This document shows, in pieces, positions 49,068 through 60,797 of a stretch of 64,000 nt of DNA. The translations under genes and the position numbers were made by a program. Location of the stretch: the NCBI RefSeq assembly GCF_900111745.1, contig NZ_FOIJ01000001.1, forward strand, positions 62,001-126,000, in the 5' to 3' direction. A model generated the notes under the pieces. The model saw only the letters and a program-made list of their open reading frames with translations, was not told the DNA's origin and did not search any database. Each line of letters opens with the position of its first letter. Positions within the stretch are counted from its first letter, which is position 1. This DNA is from Stigmatella erecta (GTDB lineage: Bacteria; Myxococcota; Myxococcia; Myxococcales; Myxococcaceae).

Positions 49068-50426
49068 ATGCCCCGTCTTCCTCGCGCCACCGCCTCATTT
49101 CTTCAGACGTTGGAGGAGGCATTTCGTTCCGCGGGCCTCACGCACAGCTCCGTGCTGCTCGCGGTCTCGGGAGGTGGGGATTCCACCGCGCTGCTTCTGG
49201 GCACGGCGCTCGTGCGCGAGCGCCTGGGGCTCACGGTGGAGGTGGCCACGTTGGATCACGGCCTGCGGCCCGAGTCGGTGGACGAAGTCCGAGCGGTCGA
49301 GCGTCTGGCCGCGCAGAAGGATCTGGTGTGCCACGTGCGCCCGCTCCGGCTGAAGCCGGGGCCTGGCGTGGAGGCGCGCGCACGGGAGGCGCGGTATGCC
49401 ACCCTCGAAGTGATTCGCGCCGAGCGAGCCCTGGCAGCGATCGCCACCGCGCACACGGCGTCGGATCAGGCCGAGACGCTCCTCATGCGGCTCGCGAGGG
49501 GAACCTCTCTCCGAGGGGCCACCGGCATCATGCCCACGCGAGGGAAGGTGGTGCGGCCCCTGCTGGGCCTCCCCCGTGAGGTGGTGGAGGCTTTTCTCCA
49601 GGAGCAGGGAAGGGCCTTCGCGAGGGATCCGATGAACGCGGATCCGCGCTACCTCCGAGCGCGGATCCGCCATGGGGTGTTGCCCGCCTTCTCCGAGGCG
49701 GTGGGCTATCCGGTGACGGAGCGGCTGGCATCGTTCGCGCGGTGGGCGGCGGAGGACGATGCCCTGCTTCAAGCGTGGGCGCAGACCGCCTGGGACCGGC
49801 TGCGGTGCGCGGGAGGCGGGCTGGACGCGGTGGGCCTGCGGGCGTTGGAGCTGCCGTTGCGCCGCCGTGTGCTCGCCCGGCTGTTGGCCGAGGCAGGTGC
49901 CGGGGTCGATGCCGCGACCCTCGGCCGGGTGCTGGGCGCGGTGGCAAGGGGCAGGTCCACGACGCTCACCCAGGGCCTCCAGCTGCGTGCGTCGGGAGGG
50001 CTGGTGCGGTGCGTCAGGGCCGTGGACCCGGTGCCTGCTTTCGAGCCGCTGTACCTGGCGGGGCCTGGCGCGTCCGGCACGCTGAAGGGCACAGGATGGC
50101 ACTTCGAGGCGCGGGAGGGGGCGGGGGGCTCGGGTGTGCTCGTCCTCCGGCTGCCCGAGGAGACGTGCTGGCCCCTCACGGTCCGTCTTCGACGCCCGGG
50201 AGACCGGCTCCACGGAAAAGGCGGTTCGCGCAAGCTGCAGGATGTTTTCGTGGACCTGCGCGTCCCCGCCGAGCGTCGAAACCTCCAGCCCGTGGTCGTG
50301 GATGCGCGAGGCGAGGTGCTCTGGGTGCCTGGCGTGTGGATGGCCCCTTTGGAGAAGGTGGCTTCCAGACACTCGCTGTGGGCTTTGCCTCCAGGTTCAA
50401 GCGGAGGAGGAGGCGCTTCGTTATAA
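49068..50426 (+). CDS. tilS: tRNA(Ile)-lysidine synthase
   Basis: 452 residues from the ATG reading MPRLPRA. The N-type PP-loop is AVSGGGDSTALLL (residues about 31-43), followed by TLDHGLRPES and the family signature TAHTASDQAETLLMRLARG. The C-terminal substrate-binding domain has the PGDRLHGKGGSRKLQDVFVD segment. The enzyme converts the wobble C34 of tRNA-Ile(CAU) to lysidine. It is followed by ftsH, a common pairing in bacteria. The start further upstream would add 49 residues without family homology. Confidence 0.93.
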   Translation: MPRLPRATASFLQTLEEAFRSAGLTHSSVLLAVSGGGDSTALLLGTALVRERLGLTVEVATLDHGLRPESVDEVRAVERLAAQKDLVCHVRPLRLKPGPGVEARAREARYATLEVIRAERALAAIATAHTASDQAETLLMRLARGTSLRGATGIMPTRGKVVRPLLGLPREVVEAFLQEQGRAFARDPMNADPRYLRARIRHGVLPAFSEAVGYPVTERLASFARWAAEDDALLQAWAQTAWDRLRCAGGGLDAVGLRALELPLRRRVLARLLAEAGAGVDAATLGRVLGAVARGRSTTLTQGLQLRASGGLVRCVRAVDPVPAFEPLYLAGPGASGTLKGTGWHFEAREGAGGSGVLVLRLPEETCWPLTVRLRRPGDRLHGKGGSRKLQDVFVDLRVPAERRNLQPVVVDARGEVLWVPGVWMAPLEKVASRHSLWALPPGSSGGGGASL

Positions 50427-50459
50427 AGTTCCTAGGCAGTGAAGTGGGGAAAGCGACAG

Positions 50460-50485
50460 AGCCTTAAATAGTTGAGGGCTTTTTG
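50460..50485 (+). terminator. Weak terminator between tilS and ftsH
   Basis: AGCCTT and AGGGCT pair (one G-U) across a nine-base loop and five T residues follow. It would partly separate tilS from ftsH. Confidence 0.45.
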
Positions 50486-50603
50486 TTGTTGCTGATACGG
50501 TCCAACGTCGAGCGGCTCGCTGGCGTCGGGACAACATGCTGGAATAGTTGGAATTTTTGAAGCGTGGCCCCATCCCGCCGAGCATCGAAAGGGCAGCAGA
50601 CAC

Positions 50604-52523
<1,920 letters not shown>

Positions 52524-52545
52524 TCTTCCGCCTTCGCAGTGCTCT

Positions 52546-52582
52546 GGCCCTCCTCGCGCTCGCGGGGAGGGCCTTTTGCTTT
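52546..52582 (+). terminator. Rho-independent terminator after ftsH
   Basis: GGCCCTCC pairs with GGAGGGCC over a CG-rich loop, followed by TTTTGCTTTT; it starts 22 bp after the ftsH stop codon. Confidence 0.8.
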
Positions 52583-52612
52583 TCGCGCCCGTTGCCCCTC
52601 GGAGCCCCCGTC

Positions 52613-53857
52613 ATGATTCGTGCCTACCCCCTGCTCGCCGAGCGTCCCTCGGAGGTGGCGCTCGGGTTCCAGCGCCTGGGGCTTCCCACCTTGGCCCAGG
52701 AGTACCTGCTGGAGAAGCTGCCCCAGTACCGGCTGCTGCTCACCGGGCTGACGCGGGTAGAGGGGCGGTTTCTCGTGGGGCTCTTCGAGGCCTCCACGGC
52801 GCCCGGGCGGGAGGAGTACCCCGTCTACATCGAGGGCAACCCGAAGACCCGGCTGGGCACGGGCCTGCTGGTGGGGCGGCGCGAGCAGTTCGAGCGGCTG
52901 GTGGCCTTCGCGAAGGAGGACGCCGCGCTCGCGGGGCTGGTGGCCGCGCTCGTTCAGGGCCTGGAGGCGGTGGCGGCCCCCGCGCCGCTGCGCCTGGGCG
53001 AGCGGGACTTCTCCTTCGGGACGCGCACCTACGTCATGGGCGTGGTGAACGTGACGCCCGACAGCTTCTCCGATGGGGGGCGCCATGCCTCGGCGGACGC
53101 CGCCATCGCTCATGGGCTGAAGCTGGCGGAGGCGGGCGCGGACATCCTGGACGTGGGCGGCGAGTCCACCCGGCCGGGCTCCCGGCCCGTGTCTGCCGAG
53201 GAGGAGCTGGAGCGCGTGCTGCCCGTCGTCTCCGGGCTCCGGGCGCGCACCCCCGTGCCGCTCTCGGTGGACACCACCAAGGCGGCCGTGGCGCGCGAGG
53301 TGCTCCGGGCCGGCGTGGGGTTGATCAACGACATCAGCGGCTTCCACTTCGACGCGGAGCTGCCGCGCGTGGTGGCGGAGGCCGGGGCCGCCTGCTGCCT
53401 CATGCACATGCAGGGCACTCCGGAGACGATGCAGGCGGCGCCCCACTATGAGGACCTCCTGGGAGAGGTGCTGGCCTTCCTGGAGGAGGGCGTGGCCCGG
53501 GCCACCGCGGCCGGGGTGCCCCGGGAGCGGATCCTCGTGGACCCCGGCATCGGCTTCGGCAAGACGCTGGGCCACAACCTGTTCCTGCTGCGCCGGTTGG
53601 CGGACCTCCGGGTGCTGGGGCTGCCGGTGCTCGTGGGCACCAGCCGGAAGGGCTTCCTGGGGGCGCTCACCGGGGGCAAACCGGCCTCCGAACGGCTGGC
53701 GGCGACGCTGGGCTCGGTTGCTGGCATGGCCGCCCTGGGCGGGGCGGATGTCGTCCGTGTGCACGACGTGGCCGAGGCCAAGGACGTGCTCGCCGTGGTG
53801 GACGCCGTGCGCGGCGCCACGGACGGGGGCTCGGCCTACGGGAGCCGAGGTAGGTGA
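52613..53857 (+). CDS. folP: Dihydropteroate synthase with N-terminal extension
   Basis: 414 residues; ATG with GGAG 8 nt upstream. The catalytic TIM barrel starts near residue 133: VMGVVNVTPDSFSDGG (pterin loop 1), DVGGESTRPGS, SVDTTKAAVAREVL, INDISGF, DPGIGFGKTLGHN and VGTSRKGFLG. It joins pABA to the pterin pyrophosphate in folate synthesis. The first 130 residues, beginning MIRAYPLLAERPSEVALGFQ, are absent from the usual 280-residue enzyme and look like a separate alpha/beta domain; function unknown. Confidence 0.95.
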   Translation: MIRAYPLLAERPSEVALGFQRLGLPTLAQEYLLEKLPQYRLLLTGLTRVEGRFLVGLFEASTAPGREEYPVYIEGNPKTRLGTGLLVGRREQFERLVAFAKEDAALAGLVAALVQGLEAVAAPAPLRLGERDFSFGTRTYVMGVVNVTPDSFSDGGRHASADAAIAHGLKLAEAGADILDVGGESTRPGSRPVSAEEELERVLPVVSGLRARTPVPLSVDTTKAAVAREVLRAGVGLINDISGFHFDAELPRVVAEAGAACCLMHMQGTPETMQAAPHYEDLLGEVLAFLEEGVARATAAGVPRERILVDPGIGFGKTLGHNLFLLRRLADLRVLGLPVLVGTSRKGFLGALTGGKPASERLAATLGSVAGMAALGGADVVRVHDVAEAKDVLAVVDAVRGATDGGSAYGSRGR

Positions 53858-54011
53858 TTGAAGGTGCAGGTCATCCAGCGGCCTATGCACGCCGGGGAGG
53901 TTGCTCGCCGGTCCCTGGCTTCATAGCTTCGAGCCCGCACGGAACAGTGTAGGGGCCCTCCGGGATGCCCCGCAGGTATTCCGGCACGGGACAAGGTGAG
54001 AGGCGGCATAC

Positions 54012-55403
54012 ATGGCTTATAAGGTGAATATGTCTCCCAAGGAGGAGCGGGCGTCACAGAGGTTGTTCGGCACGGACGGCGTGCGCGGGGTGGCCAACGT
54101 CTACCCGATGACCGCCGAGGTCGCGATGCAGCTGGGCCGGGCCCTGGCGTACCTCATCCGCAACGGGCCGCACCGTCACCGCGTCATCATCGGCAAGGAC
54201 ACCCGGCTGTCGGGCTACATGCTGGAGCAGGCGCTCTCCGCGGGCATCACCTCCATGGGGGTGGATGTGTGGCTGACCGGGCCGCTGCCCACCCCGGGCA
54301 TCTCCAACCTCACCACGTCCATGCGCGCGGACGCGGGCGCGGTCATCTCCGCCTCCCACAACCCGTACCAGGACAACGGCATCAAGTTCTTCTGGCGCGA
54401 TGGCTTCAAGCTGCCGGACGAGACGGAAGCGAAGATCGAAGAGCTGCTGTCCACCGGCGCCATGGATGCCATCCGCCCCACGGCGGACAACGTCGGCCGG
54501 GCGTTCCGCCTGGATGACGCGCGCGGCCGCTACATCGTCTTCCTCAAGGCCACCTTCCCCCGCGAGCTGACGCTGGAGGGGATGACCATCGTCGTGGATT
54601 GCGCCAACGGCGCCGCCTACAAGACGGCCCCCGCGGTGCTCGAGGAGCTGGGCGCCAAGGTGATTACCCTGGGCGTGTCCCCGGACGGCACGAACATCAA
54701 CGAGAAGTGCGGCGCGCTCCACCCGGAGAACCTGGCCCAGGCGGTGGTGGCGCACGGCGCCCAGCTGGGGCTGGCGCTGGATGGGGACGCCGACCGCCTC
54801 ATCGTCGTGGACGAGAAGGGCAAGGTGGTGGATGGCGACGCCATCATGGCCATCTGCACCAGCGAGCTGGTGGCCCGCCAGGAGCTGAAGAAGAACACGC
54901 TGGTGGCCACGGTGATGAGCAACATCGGCCTGGAGCGCGCGGTGGCGCGCTTTGGCGTCAAGGTGGCGCGCACCCGCGTGGGCGACCGCTACGTCGTCGA
55001 GGAGATGCGCAAGCACGGCTACAACCTGGGCGGCGAGCAGAGCGGACACCTGCTCTTCCTGGACCACGCCACCACGGGCGACGGTACGCTGGCGGCGCTG
55101 CAGCTCTTGGCGGTGATGTGCCGCCAGGGCAAGCCGCTCAGCGAGCTGGCCTCCATCTTCGAGCCGGTGCCGCAGACGCTGGTCAACATCACCGTGCGCC
55201 ACAAGCGCGAGCTGGGCGAGCTGCCCGAGGTGATGAAGGTCATCCAGAGCGTGGAGCAGCGCCTGGGCAGCGACGGCCGCGTGCTGGTGCGCTTCTCGGG
55301 CACCGAGCCCAAGGTGCGCATCCTCATCGAGGGCGAGGACGCGGCGCGCAACGAGGCCCTGGCGCGGGAGATCGCCGAGGCGCTCTCGCGCGCGCTGAAC
55401 TGA
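54012..55403 (+). CDS. glmM: Phosphoglucosamine mutase
   Basis: 463 residues, ATG with GAGAGG upstream. The phosphoserine is Ser115 in [13 protein letters not shown]; the metal loop is DGDADR; the sugar loop is [10 protein letters not shown]; the phosphate-binding loop is [15 protein letters not shown]. It interconverts glucosamine-6- and glucosamine-1-phosphate for UDP-GlcNAc and cell wall. It heads a plus-strand run glmM-pdxJ-acpS-nnr-tsaE. Confidence 0.97.
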   Translation: MAYKVNMSPKEERASQRLFGTDGVRGVANVYPMTAEVAMQLGRALAYLIRNGPHRHRVIIGKDTRLSGYMLEQALSAGITSMGVDVWLTGPLPTPGISNLTTSMRADAGAVISASHNPYQDNGIKFFWRDGFKLPDETEAKIEELLSTGAMDAIRPTADNVGRAFRLDDARGRYIVFLKATFPRELTLEGMTIVVDCANGAAYKTAPAVLEELGAKVITLGVSPDGTNINEKCGALHPENLAQAVVAHGAQLGLALDGDADRLIVVDEKGKVVDGDAIMAICTSELVARQELKKNTLVATVMSNIGLERAVARFGVKVARTRVGDRYVVEEMRKHGYNLGGEQSGHLLFLDHATTGDGTLAALQLLAVMCRQGKPLSELASIFEPVPQTLVNITVRHKRELGELPEVMKVIQSVEQRLGSDGRVLVRFSGTEPKVRILIEGEDAARNEALAREIAEALSRALN

Positions 55404-55502
55404 CCCGAGGTTGTTGACTTCCGCGCGCCGGCCACGAATAGAAGGGCCGGCGCGGACCGGGACGTGGGATGCCCGAAGCCCTCCGTGCGCGAGGAGCGGC
55501 CG

Positions 55503-56228
55503 ATGACACAGCGATTGGGTGTGAACGTGGACCACGTGGCGACGCTGCGGCAGGCGCGGCGCACCACCTATCCGGATCCCGTGACGGCCGCGGCGCTGGC
55601 GGAGCTGGCTGGCGCGCGGCAGATCACCATCCACCTCCGGGAGGACCGGCGCCACATCCAGGACCGCGACCTGCGCATCCTCCGGGAGACGTGCCAGACG
55701 CTGCTCAACCTGGAGATGGCGGCCACCGCGGAGATGGTGAAGATCGCCTACGAGTACAAGCCGGACGTGGTGACGCTGGTGCCCGAGCGGCGCGAGGAGC
55801 TCACCACCGAGGGCGGGCTCGACGTGACGGGCCAGCGCGAGGCGGTGGCGAAGATCATCAAGAACCTCAAGGACGGGGAGATCATCGTCTCGCTGTTCAT
55901 CGATCCGGATTTGGACCAGGTGCGCGCGGCGCACAAGGTGGATGCCAACCGCATCGAGCTGCACACGGGCCGCTACTGCGAGGCGCGCAACGAGCGCGAG
56001 CGGGCGCGGGAGCTCGGCCGCATCGTGGACGCGGCCAAGAGCGCGGCGAAGCTGGGCATGAGCGTGGCCGCGGGCCACGGGCTCAACTACGACAACGTGC
56101 AGCCCATCGCGCGCATCCAGGAGATCGACGAGCTGAACATCGGCCATGCCATCGTGGCGCGCGCGGTGCTGGTGGGCTTCGAGCGCGCGGTGCGCGAGAT
56201 GCTGGAGCTGATGCGCGACCCGGGGTAG
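55503..56228 (+). CDS. pdxJ: Pyridoxine 5'-phosphate synthase
   Basis: 241 residues from the ATG reading [11 protein letters not shown], with GGAGCGG upstream. Family segments: [46 protein letters not shown] and GHGLNYDNV. It condenses 1-deoxyxylulose 5-phosphate with 3-amino-1-phosphohydroxyacetone to make vitamin B6 phosphate. PLP is also the cofactor of the lysine aminomutase in this window. It ends 3 bp before acpS. Confidence 0.97.
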   Translation: MTQRLGVNVDHVATLRQARRTTYPDPVTAAALAELAGARQITIHLREDRRHIQDRDLRILRETCQTLLNLEMAATAEMVKIAYEYKPDVVTLVPERREELTTEGGLDVTGQREAVAKIIKNLKDGEIIVSLFIDPDLDQVRAAHKVDANRIELHTGRYCEARNERERARELGRIVDAAKSAAKLGMSVAAGHGLNYDNVQPIARIQEIDELNIGHAIVARAVLVGFERAVREMLELMRDPG

Positions 56229-56231
56229 GCG

Positions 56232-56609
56232 ATGGCGATTGTCGGGTTGGGCATGGACATCTGCTCGGTGGAGCGCATCCAGCGCATCCTCCAAGGGCCG
56301 CGCGGCGAGCGCTTCCTGGAGCGCGTGTACACGGCCGCCGAGCGCGCCCTGTGCAGCGGCCGGGCGGACGCGGCCAGCGCCTATGCGGCGCGCTTCGCCG
56401 CGAAGGAGGCGCTGGTGAAGGCGCTGGGCGCGCCCCCCGGGCTGAGCTGGCAGGACATGGAGGTGGTGCGGGGCGCGGGCATGCCGCGCTTCGTCCTCTC
56501 CGGCGTGGCGCACGAGGTGATGGAGCGGCGGCGGCTGGACGCGCTGCTGACGATGACCCATGACGCGGGGGTGGCCGCGGCCACCGTCATCCTGCAGGAG
56601 CGAGCCTGA
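56232..56609 (+). CDS. acpS: Holo-[acyl-carrier-protein] synthase
   Basis: 125 residues, normal for the AcpS type. VGLGMDICSVERI carries the magnesium-binding Asp and RFAAKEALVKALG the conserved Glu and Lys. It attaches 4'-phosphopantetheine to fatty-acid ACP. NRPS carrier domains usually need a separate Sfp-type transferase, which is not in the window. It lies between pdxJ and nnr, an order also found in proteobacteria. Confidence 0.96.
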   Translation: MAIVGLGMDICSVERIQRILQGPRGERFLERVYTAAERALCSGRADAASAYAARFAAKEALVKALGAPPGLSWQDMEVVRGAGMPRFVLSGVAHEVMERRRLDALLTMTHDAGVAAATVILQERA

Positions 56610-56611
56610 CG

Positions 56612-58147
56612 ATGCAGTGGGTCCTGACCGCCGCACAGATGCGCGAGGCCGAGCAGGCCGCCGAGTCCCAGCACGGAATGCCCTCGGCGCTGCTCATGGA
56701 GAACGCGGGCCGGGCCCTGGCCGAGGTGGCCCGGAGCCTGGCAGGCCCCCAGGGACGCTTCCACGTCGTCTGCGGCCCGGGCAACAACGGCGGGGATGGG
56801 CTGGTGGCCGCGCGCTTCCTGCTGGAGGGCGGGGCGCGCCTGTCGGTGGCCGTGGTGGGCGAGCGCGGCAAGATGACCGCCGAGGCCCAGCGCAACCTGA
56901 AGGCCCTGGAGTCCGCCGCCTTCACGGCTCAGTCCCTGGAGGCCCTGCCGGAGCTGGGGCCGGGGGACGTGGTGGTGGATGCCCTCTTTGGCACCGGGCT
57001 CAGCCGGGCGCCCGCGGGGCCGTTCGCGGAGGCCATCCAGCGCATGCAGCGGTGGCGCGGGGCCGGGGCCCGGGTGGTGGCCGCTGATGTGCCCTCTGGC
57101 TTGCAGAGTGACACCGGCGAGCCCTTCAGCCCGTGCGTGGAGGCGGACGTCACCGTCTCCTTCGGGCTGTTCAAGCGCGGGCAGATCCTGGAGCCGGGCG
57201 CCTCGCTGTGCGGCGAGGTGCGGCGCGTGGACATCGGGCTGTCCCTGGCGGCGGCCCGGAGCCTCACGGGGCCCGGGGTGCCGCGCCTCGTGGAGGAGGC
57301 CGATGCCCGGGGGGCCCTGCCGCCCCGGCGCGCGGACAGCCACAAGGGGACGTATGGGCACGTGCTGGGCGTGGCCGGCAGCCGGGGCAAGTCGGGCGCG
57401 GCGGCCCTCCTGGCCCGGGCGGCGCTGCGCTCCGGGGCGGGGCTGGTCTCCGTGGCCACCCGCGCGGAGGTGCTGGAGGGCGTGATGGCCCACGCGCCCG
57501 AAATCATGGGCATCCCCCTGGAGGCCTCGGGGCCTCTGGGCCTCGCGGACCTGGAGCCGCTGCTCGCGGCGGCCGAGGGCAAGGATGCGCTCGTCATCGG
57601 CCCGGGCATTCCCCGGGGGCCGGAGACGGGCCAGCTCATTGGAGAGCTGCTCACGCGCGTGGACGCGGACGTGGTGCTGGATGCGGACGCGCTCAACGCC
57701 GTGGCCTCGGACCTGAGCGTCCTGCGCCGCGCGAAGCGCCAGGTGGTGCTCACACCCCACCCGGGCGAGATGGCCCGCCTCACGGGGCTCTCCACGAAGG
57801 AGGTCCAGGCCCGCCGCCTGGAGGTGGCCCGGGACTTCGCGATGGCGCACGGGGTGACGCTCGTGCTCAAGGGCACCCGGACGCTCACCGTGAGCGCCGA
57901 TGGCGAGCTCTTCATCAACCCCACGGGCAACCCGGGCATGGCCACGGGCGGCACGGGGGATGTGCTCTCTGGAATCTGCGGCGCGTTCCTCGCGCAGGGC
58001 TTCCCGGTCCCGGACGCCATCTGGGCCGCCGTCTACACCCACGGCCTCGCGGGAGATCTCGCCGCGCGGCGCAGCGGCAAGGTGGGGCTCATCGCGGGTG
58101 ACCTTCTTCAAGGGCTGTGCGACGTCTGGACCCGGTGGGACCGGTGA
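56612..58147 (+). CDS. nnr: Bifunctional NAD(P)H-hydrate epimerase / ADP-dependent dehydratase
   Basis: 511 residues. The N-terminal YjeF_N domain (1-210) has ENAGRALAEV, VCGPGNNGGDGLVAARFL and DALFGTGLSRAP. The C-terminal carbohydrate-kinase-like domain (about 235-505) has HKGTYGHVLGVAGSRGKSGA, DADALNAVA, LTPHPGEMARL and TGGTGDVLSGI. Together they repair hydrated NAD(P)H. Its stop overlaps the tsaE start (GTGA). Confidence 0.96.
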   Translation: MQWVLTAAQMREAEQAAESQHGMPSALLMENAGRALAEVARSLAGPQGRFHVVCGPGNNGGDGLVAARFLLEGGARLSVAVVGERGKMTAEAQRNLKALESAAFTAQSLEALPELGPGDVVVDALFGTGLSRAPAGPFAEAIQRMQRWRGAGARVVAADVPSGLQSDTGEPFSPCVEADVTVSFGLFKRGQILEPGASLCGEVRRVDIGLSLAAARSLTGPGVPRLVEEADARGALPPRRADSHKGTYGHVLGVAGSRGKSGAAALLARAALRSGAGLVSVATRAEVLEGVMAHAPEIMGIPLEASGPLGLADLEPLLAAAEGKDALVIGPGIPRGPETGQLIGELLTRVDADVVLDADALNAVASDLSVLRRAKRQVVLTPHPGEMARLTGLSTKEVQARRLEVARDFAMAHGVTLVLKGTRTLTVSADGELFINPTGNPGMATGGTGDVLSGICGAFLAQGFPVPDAIWAAVYTHGLAGDLAARRSGKVGLIAGDLLQGLCDVWTRWDR

Positions 58148-58620
58148 AGCCGCCCACGCTGACGCGCACCGTACGCTCCGGGTCTCCCGAGGAAACGCAC
58201 CGGCTGGGCGTGCGCCTGGGCGGGCTGCTCCAGCCCGGGGACTTCATCGGCCTCGTGGGAGACCTGGGCGCGGGCAAGACGCACCTGGTGCGCGGGGTGG
58301 CCGAGGGGGCCGAGGTGCCTCGCTCGCAGGTCGCCAGCCCCACGTTCGCCATCGTCTACCCCTACAGCGGGCGCATTCCGCTGTACCACGCGGACCTCTA
58401 CCGCATCTCGGACGAGGACGAGCTCTACGCCACGGGGTTCTTCGACCTGGTGGGAGGCCCCGGCGCGGTGCTGGTGGAGTGGTTGGATCAGGTGCCAGGG
58501 GCGGCGCCGCGCGAATTCCTGCGCCTCACCTTGCGCCCCACGGCGGAGGATGCGCGGGAGCTTCAGGCCGAGGCCTTCGGGGCCCGGCCCGCGGCGCTGC
58601 TGGCCGCCTGGCTGCCGTGA
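58144..58620 (+). CDS. tsaE: tRNA threonylcarbamoyladenosine biosynthesis ATPase TsaE
   Basis: 158 residues with a GTG start overlapping the nnr stop by 4 bp; the overlap and a GTGGGA upstream decide the start. Walker A GDLGAGKTHLVRG, the SPTFAIVYPY strand, YHADLYRISDEDEL and LVEWLDQVPG match TsaE. It works with TsaB and TsaD to make t6A37 in tRNA. It ends convergent with the amidotransferase gene by one base. Confidence 0.95.
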   Translation: MKPPTLTRTVRSGSPEETHRLGVRLGGLLQPGDFIGLVGDLGAGKTHLVRGVAEGAEVPRSQVASPTFAIVYPYSGRIPLYHADLYRISDEDELYATGFFDLVGGPGAVLVEWLDQVPGAAPREFLRLTLRPTAEDARELQAEAFGARPAALLAAWLP

Positions 58621-58621
58621 G

Positions 58622-59443
58622 TCAGCGCGACAGGGCGAAGTCCTGCACGGACCAGCGGTGCAGGACGAGCTGGCCATCCACGCCGACGATGCTCTCCTCG
58701 GGGACCTCTTCCCAGCCGGTCTGATCGCCGCACAGCGCTTCGCTGGCGATGACGAGCTGCTCGAGCCGCGTGCCCACCGGCAACTGGGTCTTCCCACAAG
58801 CGCCGCGGCGCCCATCGCTGATGAAGAGCGTGCGGTGCCGGCGCGTGGCCACCATCACCTCCCCATCCGTGGCGAGGAAGTTCATCGCCGAGCGGGGCTG
58901 GCCCGGCTTGTCGGTGAGCTCCGCCACCAACTGCATCGTCTCCGCGAGCGCGCGCGCCACGTCATCCACCCGCGCCGGTGCGTCCAGCGCGCTTCGCGCC
59001 GACAGCCGGGTGAGGAAGAGGTAGAGGCAGCGCTCCGAGTCCGTCGTGCCCTGGATGTTCACGCGGAACTCGGGGTGGATGAGCGATTCGAGCGCCTTCT
59101 GGTGCTGGGGAAAGTCTCTCAGCGTGCCGTTGTGCACGAACGACCAGCGGCCGTGCAGGAACGGGTGCGAGTTGCGCATCTCGACCGCCCCCACGGAGGC
59201 CAGGCGGACATGCGCTACCACGGTGTGAGAGGACACCAAGCTGCTCACCCGGTGGAAGTCGGGATCGCTGTGGGCGGCGCCCACGCCGTGCGCCACGCGA
59301 GGGGTGGGATCCGCCCCGTAGGCGGCGATTCCCCAACCATCCTTGTGTTCACGTGACTGGATGACGAGCGAGTTCTTTTGCGTCACCAGCGAGGGATGAA
59401 CGGCGGCAGGAACTGCGGAGCGGAATCCAAACAGGCGGCACAT
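58622..59443 (-). CDS. Class II glutamine amidotransferase (YafJ/DUF-type)
   Basis: 273 residues from the ATG reading MCRLFGFRSA: the catalytic Cys must be residue 2, which fixes this start even though the frame is open for 42 more codons. Further class II marks are KDGWGIAAYG, VVAHVRLASVG, NSHPFLHGRWSFVHNG and GTTDSERCLYLFL. It should release ammonia from glutamine, but no synthase domain is attached and the acceptor is unknown. The gene lies 85 bp after hutI on the same strand. Confidence 0.9.
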   Translation of the reverse strand: MCRLFGFRSAVPAAVHPSLVTQKNSLVIQSREHKDGWGIAAYGADPTPRVAHGVGAAHSDPDFHRVSSLVSSHTVVAHVRLASVGAVEMRNSHPFLHGRWSFVHNGTLRDFPQHQKALESLIHPEFRVNIQGTTDSERCLYLFLTRLSARSALDAPARVDDVARALAETMQLVAELTDKPGQPRSAMNFLATDGEVMVATRRHRTLFISDGRRGACGKTQLPVGTRLEQLVIASEALCGDQTGWEEVPEESIVGVDGQLVLHRWSVQDFALSR

Positions 59444-59528
59444 GGCTTTCGAGAATGATAACTCCAGCCTGGGCTGGAAGGGCGTGTCCTCCGGGATGGC
59501 CAGGGTGTCGAGGACGTTAAACTCCTCT

Positions 59529-60797
59529 TTAACAACAGTTCGCCGTGTCCATCCGAGACACCACCACACGGCCTGCCTTCAACACCGTGCGAGCGTGATT
59601 CACTCCGAGGTGGTAGGGCAGGTGTTGATGGTTTGAGCACGAATAAATAACAACATCCGCCGGATCGCCCACGGCCAGCCTTCCCCGCGAGGGCAAACCC
59701 AGGGCGAGGGCCGCTCCCCGGGTGACCGCCCAGTACGCCTCGGCTGCCGTCAGCCCGTTTTCCAGGCAGGCAAGCCCCAGGGCCAAGGGCAGGTTCTCCG
59801 ACATGGCCGAACCTGGATTCACGTTGGTGCCCAAAGCAACGTTGACGCCCGCGTCGCGCAGCTTGCGGCCGGGGGCGTAGGGGCGCATGCGCAGGAAGAG
59901 GGTGGAGGTGGGCACGAGGACGGCGGTGACGTCCGCCTGGGCGAGCGCGCGGATGCCGGCCTCGCTCACGTGCTCCAGGTGGTCCACCGTGGCCGCGCCC
60001 AGCTCGGCGGCCAGCTCCGCGCCCCCGCCCGAGGTGAGCTGATCGCCATGCAGCCGGGGCCGCAGCCCCAGGGCCTGGGCGGCCCGCAGGAGCCGGCGGG
60101 CCTCGTCCGGCGTGAAGGCGCTCTGCTCGACGAAGATGTCGCAGAAGCGGGCCAGGCCTTCCTGCGCCACGGCGGGGAGGATCTCCTGGATGCACAGCTC
60201 CACGTAGGCCTCGCGGCGGCCCTTGAACTCCTCCGGCACCGCGTGGGCGCACAGCAGCGTGGGCACCAGCTCCACCGGCGTGAGTGGCGCCAGCTGGCGC
60301 ACCACGCGCAGCATCTTCAGCTCGCTCTCCCGGTCCAGCCCGTAGCCGCTCTTCACCTCGGCGGTGGTGACGCCGTACTCCAGCAACCGCTGGAGGCGGG
60401 GGAGCGCCAGCCGGATGAGTTCCTCCTCGCTCGCGGCCCGTGTGGCGCGCACGGTGCTGACGATGCCGCCACCGGCCTGGGCAATCTGCAGGTAGGTGGC
60501 GCCCTGGCAGCGCAAGTCGAACTCGGAGGCGCGCTCGCCGGCGAACACCAGGTGCGTGTGGGGGTCCACGAAGCCTGGGCCCACGAGCATGCCCCCGGCA
60601 TCCAGCACCTGGGTGTCCGGGGTGAGCGCGCCGGAGGGCAGCGCTGCTTCGGGGCCCACCCAGGCCACCCGGCCGCCGCGTACTCCCAGGCAGGCCTGGG
60701 GCTTCGGGGTGAGGGCCCGCTCGGCGGGTTCACGGTGGGAGCCCTCGACGGTGAGCACCTCGGAGGTGTTGCGGATCAGCAGGTCCAACGGTTCCAT
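59529..60797 (-). CDS. hutI: Imidazolonepropionase
   Basis: 422 residues. Amidohydrolase motifs: PGFVDPHTHLVFAG (HxH zinc ligands), AGGGIVSTVRATR, EVKSGYGLD, LHGDQLTSGGG, DHLEHVSEAGI and GTNVNPGSAMSEN. It opens imidazolone propionate to formiminoglutamate in histidine degradation. Its ATG abuts the stop of the lipoprotein gene (TGAATG), so translation is coupled. The C terminus ends in CysCys. Confidence 0.96.
   Translation of the reverse strand: MEPLDLLIRNTSEVLTVEGSHREPAERALTPKPQACLGVRGGRVAWVGPEAALPSGALTPDTQVLDAGGMLVGPGFVDPHTHLVFAGERASEFDLRCQGATYLQIAQAGGGIVSTVRATRAASEEELIRLALPRLQRLLEYGVTTAEVKSGYGLDRESELKMLRVVRQLAPLTPVELVPTLLCAHAVPEEFKGRREAYVELCIQEILPAVAQEGLARFCDIFVEQSAFTPDEARRLLRAAQALGLRPRLHGDQLTSGGGAELAAELGAATVDHLEHVSEAGIRALAQADVTAVLVPTSTLFLRMRPYAPGRKLRDAGVNVALGTNVNPGSAMSENLPLALGLACLENGLTAAEAYWAVTRGAALALGLPSRGRLAVGDPADVVIYSCSNHQHLPYHLGVNHARTVLKAGRVVVSRMDTANCC

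Noticed and set aside
53858-54011. Terminator or sigma-54 promoter between folP and glmM
   Set aside because: There is a short GGGGC/GCCCC pairing but no T-run, and no GG-N10-GC pattern with proper flanks.
54054-56636. An 860-codon minus-strand open frame
   Set aside because: Antisense to glmM, pdxJ and acpS, all unmistakable.
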